DNA from: Deltaproteobacteria bacterium
GTDB lineage: Bacteria > JADJOY01
Reading direction: 5' to 3'
Length of the DNA: 36,477 bases
Assembly (NCBI GenBank): GCA_016713535.1
Contig: JADJOY010000015.1
Span: 1-36,477 of the forward strand
The number at the start of each line of letters is the position of its first letter. Position 1 is the stretch's first letter. This document shows positions 32,779 to 36,477 of the stretch, in pieces. The position numbers and the translations under genes were made by a program. The notes beneath the pieces are model-generated. The model was not told the DNA's origin and ran no database searches. It saw nothing but the letters and a program-made list of their open reading frames with translations.

Positions 32779-34033
32779 GACGACCACTCCACCGAAAACG
32801 TCGGCGGTGCGTCTCGGCCCCACGGCCCCGGGCGGTTCGCGGCGAAGCGCCGGGCGACCTCCTCGTGGATGCGCCGAGCGAGCGCGTCGGCGCGCGGCAG
32901 GTCGGCGCGGTCCGGGAGTTGAGTTTCGGCCCGCGCAGCGTCGAGCGCGGGGATCAGCGCCTCCGCCTCGGCGACCACGTCGGCGAGCGGCACCTCCCCC
33001 TTCTTGATCGCGACGAGGCGGTCGTGGAGCACGCCCGTGGCCCGGAAGGTCGGCCGACCCGCTCGGAGCCACTCGGTCGCCGTCCAGATGAGCCGCATCA
33101 AGTTGTAGGCGTTCTTGGGCCGAAGCTCGCGCGGAAGCTCGAGGTCGTGGCTGCGCTCCGCCGCGAACCGGACCAGGGCGCCGAAGTCGTTCGCAGGGAG
33201 CAGTCCTTGATCGTGGAGAGATCGGTAGAGCTGCTTGACCCACTCCTTGGCCTGGGGGCGATGCCGCGCCTGGCCGTGGTCACTTCGCGGCGGGGTGCGA
33301 TCGGCCAAGCGCTCCGCCACCTGATCGAGCGACAACCCGGGCTCGTCGCGGAGCCAGCCGAGGACCTGCCCGCGGTGCTCGGCGAGGCGTGCACCCTGTT
33401 CGAGGCGGCGAAGCTGCGCGATCGCGTAGCGGCCGAACGACCCGTGGATCTCGCTCGACACGAAGGCCTCGCGCTCCGCGAGGATCCACTCGCCGATCTC
33501 GTCCCGCGGCCGTGCCCCGGGCACGAACAGCATCTCGAGCGTGTTCGGGTCCGCGCGCAGCGCCTGACGCAAGGCCTTCGTGACGGACCAGTAGGCCATC
33601 GAGCCGTCCGGGCTGACGAGATCGTGCGGGGGATCGACGAGACCAGCGGTCCAGGAGAGCGGCAAAGCGAACACGCCGCGGGTGTCGACGTCCGAGCTCT
33701 CGTCGGCGAGCCCCCAGGCTCTCGCGAACCCACGATCGTCTCCAGCACCAGGCACGGCGCGAGCGCGGACCAGCTCGCGTCGCGGCGGACCGCGAACAGG
33801 GTCTGGCCGACTCTCCGCGGCACGAGGTCTTCGCGAGCGCAGTGGAGCGTGCCGACGCCGACGATCGTGATCTCGACCAGGTCGTCACCGGAACCGGTAA
33901 CGCGCCCCACGGTTCCGCGCGGGATCGTGCGCTCGTCGAGGATCCGGTCGGTGCGCAACTCCACCTCGGTGCCGTGCGGGAGCGGCACCGAGCGAGGGTC
34001 GAGGTTCGCCAGACTGCTGGCCGCCCGCGTCAT
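32775..34033 (-). CDS. Pol-beta-type nucleotidyltransferase 2 with N-terminal SH3-like domain (one frameshift)
   Basis: About 418 residues when repaired; ATG at 34033 overlaps a TGA of the gene before it. Residues 1-75 form a beta-rich domain: LPHGTEVELRTDRI, IPRGTVGRVTGSG, VEITIVGVGTLHCAREDLVP. The transferase core starts CLVLETIVGSR; near 33725 two extra bases shift the frame, after which AWGLADESSDVDTRGVFALP gives the GS...DVD motif. Then DLVSPDGSMAYWSVTKAL, RADPNTLEMLFVPG, AFVSSEIHGSFGRYAIAQL and a helical C-domain with KNAYNLMRLIWTA. Removing two bases makes 419 whole codons. Same family as its downstream neighbour but longer. Function unknown. Confidence 0.75.
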
Positions 34034-36040
34034 TCGCGCGAGTAGGCGTCGGCGCATGCCGCGCAGCGCGCGCATGCCGGCGAACGTCACCAGCGTCGCG
34101 GCGAGCGGCGGCGCCCAGGCGCCGCGCGGGGCCGCTCGCCCGGTGCTCGCCTCGGCCAGCTCCGGCGTGAGGCAGCCGGGGGTCGTCTCGGAGCAGTCGT
34201 CGTCGACGCCGTTGCCGGGGATCTCGACGTTGCCGGGACGGGCGTTGGGGTTCGCGTCGTCGCAGTCGGCCGGACCGCAGGCGCCGCCTTCGAGGGCCGC
34301 GCCGTCGTGGTCGGCGTCGGTGCAGGGCGAGGCGTTCGCCTCGAACGCGCCGGCGTCGCACGGCGCGCCGCCGCGCGCGAAGTTCCGCTGATCGCGCTCG
34401 GCGCAAGCGGCCGCGGAGCCGGTCCCGATCGCGACGCTGGCCGCGCCCAGCGCGGGTCTCGGTGAGGCCGCCGTTCATCGCGAGCGGCTCGAGGGGCCAA
34501 CCCGGCCACGCTCACCGACCCTGGTCGCCTGCCGCGGCGAAGCCTGGTGGCGAGCGGGCTCTCGACGTTGCCGCCGAGCGACGTGGCGGGGCTCGTGCCG
34601 CCGCACACGCTGGAGGGTGGGCGCCGCGGGAGGGGCGATCGCGTAGGCCGCGGCGAGGATGGTGTTGACCACGGTGGTGGCGCCGGTCGAATGGAGGTCG
34701 GCGCCTTCCGCGGCGCCGACGGCCTCGCTGGTCCCCGAGACCACGAGGTTGTCGGCGATGGTGGCGTGCTCGACGGCGGTGGCGCCGCCCGCGTAGAGCC
34801 CGCCGCCCTGCGTCGCCGCCGCGGTTGACGGTGAAGACGCCGTCCTGGCCGTCCCCGCCGTCCGCGGCGTTGGTGACGACCGTTGCGTTGGTGAGCCGCG
34901 CCGCCGCGCCGTTCGCCACGTACACGCCGGCGCCGAGCGCCGCGCCGCCGTTCGCGCCGGACAGCGCGCCCGCCAGCCCGTTCCCACCGGTGGTGACGTT
35001 CTCGGTGACGAGCGCGTTCGACCGTGGTGTCGCCAGCCGCCGCGTAGAGGGGCGCCGCCGCGCGCCGTGGCGACGGACTCACCGTGGCCGCCGGTGGCGC
35101 GGTTCTCGGCGAGCGCTACGTCCGCCACGCTGGCCGCACCGCCGAGAACCGCGAGCCCCCGCCGCCGTCGGCGCCGCCCGCAAAGCCGAAAGTCCAGCCC
35201 CAGGTAGTCGGGCCCCGCTGCCGCCCGTCCGCGGCGTTCGCGGTGACCACCGACGCTCCACCGAACGCGCCGGCGCTCGCAATGCCGCCGCCGCTCGCCG
35301 GCCCGCCGTTGCCGACGCGGAAGCAGTGGCACGGGTTCTCGTCGGTGCAGCAGTACCCCGAGCCGTCACCGCCCTTCGCCTGGTTGCCGGTGACCTCGCA
35401 CCCGTCGAGGGCGAGCGTCGCCGTGGCTGAGCTGAAGACACCGCCGCCCGTGGCGCCGCCGCCGCTGCGCACTCCGCCGCCGAGCGCGGCGTTGCCGCTC
35501 ACCGCCGCGCGCCGCAGCGTGAGCTCGCCATCGTTGTAGACGCCGCCTCCCGCGACCGACTCGCTCGGGGCGCCGAGCACGGTGCCGCCAGCGACGTGAG
35601 GTCCGCACCCGCACCGCCGCGCGCCCGCCGCGACCTGGAGGACGCGGGTCGCCGAGGCCCGCCGCCGAGACGGTGGTCATCGCGGCGCCCCGGCCCGGCG
35701 ATCACGAGGTCGGCGGAGACGTCGAGGTCGCCGGTGGCGCCTGCGTCCTCACCCGCGCCTGCGACGGTGAGCGCGTAGGTCGCGGCGTCGAGGAGATGGT
35801 GTCCTCGCCCGCCGAGCCAGCGGCGCAGCCGTCGACCGGCGCGTCACCGGTTCGCGGCGAGGATCGCCTCGCGCAGCGTGCAGGTCCGTTTGGCCCGGAG
35901 GCCCGCCGCGTCGTCGCGGTGGCGTGGACCTCGTGAGACGGTGGCGAGCGCAGGGCTCGCGCCAGCGATCAGGGCGCCGCCGAGGGCGCGCGAGGAATCC
36001 GATCAGCCCGAGGCCGATCCGTGCATCTCCGGATCCGCAT
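34030..36040 (-). pseudogene. CSLREA-domain beta-helix surface protein, about ten frame breaks
   Basis: One secreted gene scattered over all three minus frames. Signal peptide pieces: RIGLGLIGFLA and GALIAGASPALATV. The CSLREA motif is CTLREAILAANR, then GCAAGSAGEDT. Beta-helix repeats follow: GGGVYNDGELTLRRAAVSGN, TLALDGCEVTGNQAKGGDGS, GAASVADVALAENRATGG, ARLTNATVVTNAADGGDG, TAVEHATIADNLVVSGTS, NTILAAAYAI. Then CDAGAFEAN and a metal-binding-type repeat (DADHDGAALEGGACGPADCD, NGVDDDC), and a tail GAWAPPLAATLVTFAGMRAL plus Arg. Frame changes lie near 35985, 35860, 35800, 35645, 35600, 35150, 35050, 35015, 34820, 34615, 34550, 34455 and 34050. It may be intact in the real genome. Confidence 0.75.
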
Positions 36041-36124
36041 CGTTCGTCCCCCGGCGGCCGCGCCGCCAGCGACGATGCTTTGCAGCCCGGCGGGCCGGGG
36101 CACAAAACGCGGGCCAAAGAGGCC

Positions 36125-36477
36125 TCAGCTCGTGAGTAGCCCGATCCGCCAGGCGGTGCTGGCGATCGCGGGTGCAGCGCATGGCGAGGTGGTCGACGTC
36201 GATCCCGACCATCGCCATGTCGTCGCGGGTGCTGGCGATGGTCGCGTCGACAAGCGACGACCAGTGGTCGCTCTTCTTCTGCAGCTCGTCCCTGCGCGCC
36301 TTGGAGAGCTCCGGGAAGCGCTGCGCCGGGTAGTGGACGCCGAAGGCGACGTGGCGTGACTCGTCGTGGCCGACGTAGCGCATCAGGTAGTCGGCGAAGA
36401 GCAGGTTCAACGCCTTGAGCTCTTCGATGCCGGAGGCCTCGAGGTCCATCGCGCGGGCCAGCGCCGCGCCCTCGACG
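36125..36477 (-). CDS. Ferritin-like diiron protein, C-terminal part
   Basis: The gene starts beyond the right window edge. The visible part reads ALARAMDLEASGIEELKALN, LLFADYLMRYVGHDESRHVA, FGVHYPAQRFPELSKARRDE, then DDMAMVGIDVDHLAMRCTR. DESRH is the Glu-x-x-His metal motif of a four-helix ferritin-like/R2-like diiron protein, with the Glu of MDLEASG as a possible partner from another helix. Near 36170 the frame appears to shift by one base, because the next frame ends naturally as IASTAWRIGLLTS with a TGA at 36125-36127, while the original frame runs on as Arg-rich noise. Specific function cannot be assigned; oxidase/oxygenase or iron-storage relatives are possible. Confidence 0.6.

Noticed and set aside
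32001-34033. HEPN-MNT toxin-antitoxin pair
   Set aside because: Neither gene shows the HEPN R-x4-6-H motif; both are nucleotidyltransferases.

Overview
The window is very GC-rich, gene-dense bacterial chromosome. It encodes secreted proteins with thrombospondin-type Ca-binding repeats and a Cys / hydrophobic helix / Arg tail, a CSLREA beta-helix protein, many lipoproteins, a LuxR-type regulator with N-terminal membrane segments, and many GTG starts. Together these suggest Myxococcota or a related deltaproteobacterial or Binatota-like lineage. This is inferred from style of gene content; no rRNA or marker gene is present. Many genes carry single-base indels, and these cluster at the right end. 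That looks like uncorrected assembly error near a contig end more than true gene death.

Layout. 1-317: two copies of a 162-bp structured repeat. 328-1862 (-): Ig/FN3 lipoprotein. 2195-2728 (+): membrane-linked LuxR-type regulator. 2697-5445 (-): secreted three-gene unit (cupredoxin, large surface protein with CTERM-like tail, small lipoprotein). 5446-5825: intergenic hairpins and repeats. 5826-9618 (-): M4 metalloprotease and GH5 glycosidase. 9736-13948 (-): five-gene operon in which every junction is a 4-base start/stop overlap (SGNH hydrolase, ChrA, lipoprotein, SDR, unknown). 13987-20026 (+): lytic transglycosylase, GH84 N-acetylglucosaminidase, persulfide dioxygenase-rhodanese fusion, YhhN-family membrane protein. 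20308-23412: an IS4-family element with 13-bp target duplications, itself split by an IS1380-family element with a 4-bp CTAG duplication. 23420-25122 (-): creatininase-family protein and ACP-phosphodiesterase-like protein. 25200-26717 (+): HerA-like DUF853 ATPase. 26771-26917: 39-bp GC-rich tandem repeats. 26918-27614 (-): aquaporin. 27774-30037 (+): ferredoxin-NADP reductase-like protein, small membrane protein, L-2-hydroxyglutarate oxidase-like FAD enzyme. 30052-30495 (-): lipoprotein. 30944-31318 (+): membrane protein. 31357-31987 (+): HigBA toxin-antitoxin with a palindromic operator. 32001-34033 (-): two tandem pol-beta-type nucleotidyltransferases. 34030-36040 (-): badly frameshifted CSLREA beta-helix protein. 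36125-36477 (-): partial ferritin-like protein.

How the genes work together. Much of the window is cell-envelope and export biology: secreted protease, glycosidases, peptidoglycan/GlcNAc enzymes, copper protein and surface proteins. Several clusters use GTGA or ATGA overlaps, implying translational coupling. The least described combinations are the cupredoxin / surface protein / small lipoprotein unit, the ChrA-containing five-gene operon, and the paired nucleotidyltransferases beside HigBA. No CRISPR array, tRNA or rRNA was recognised.
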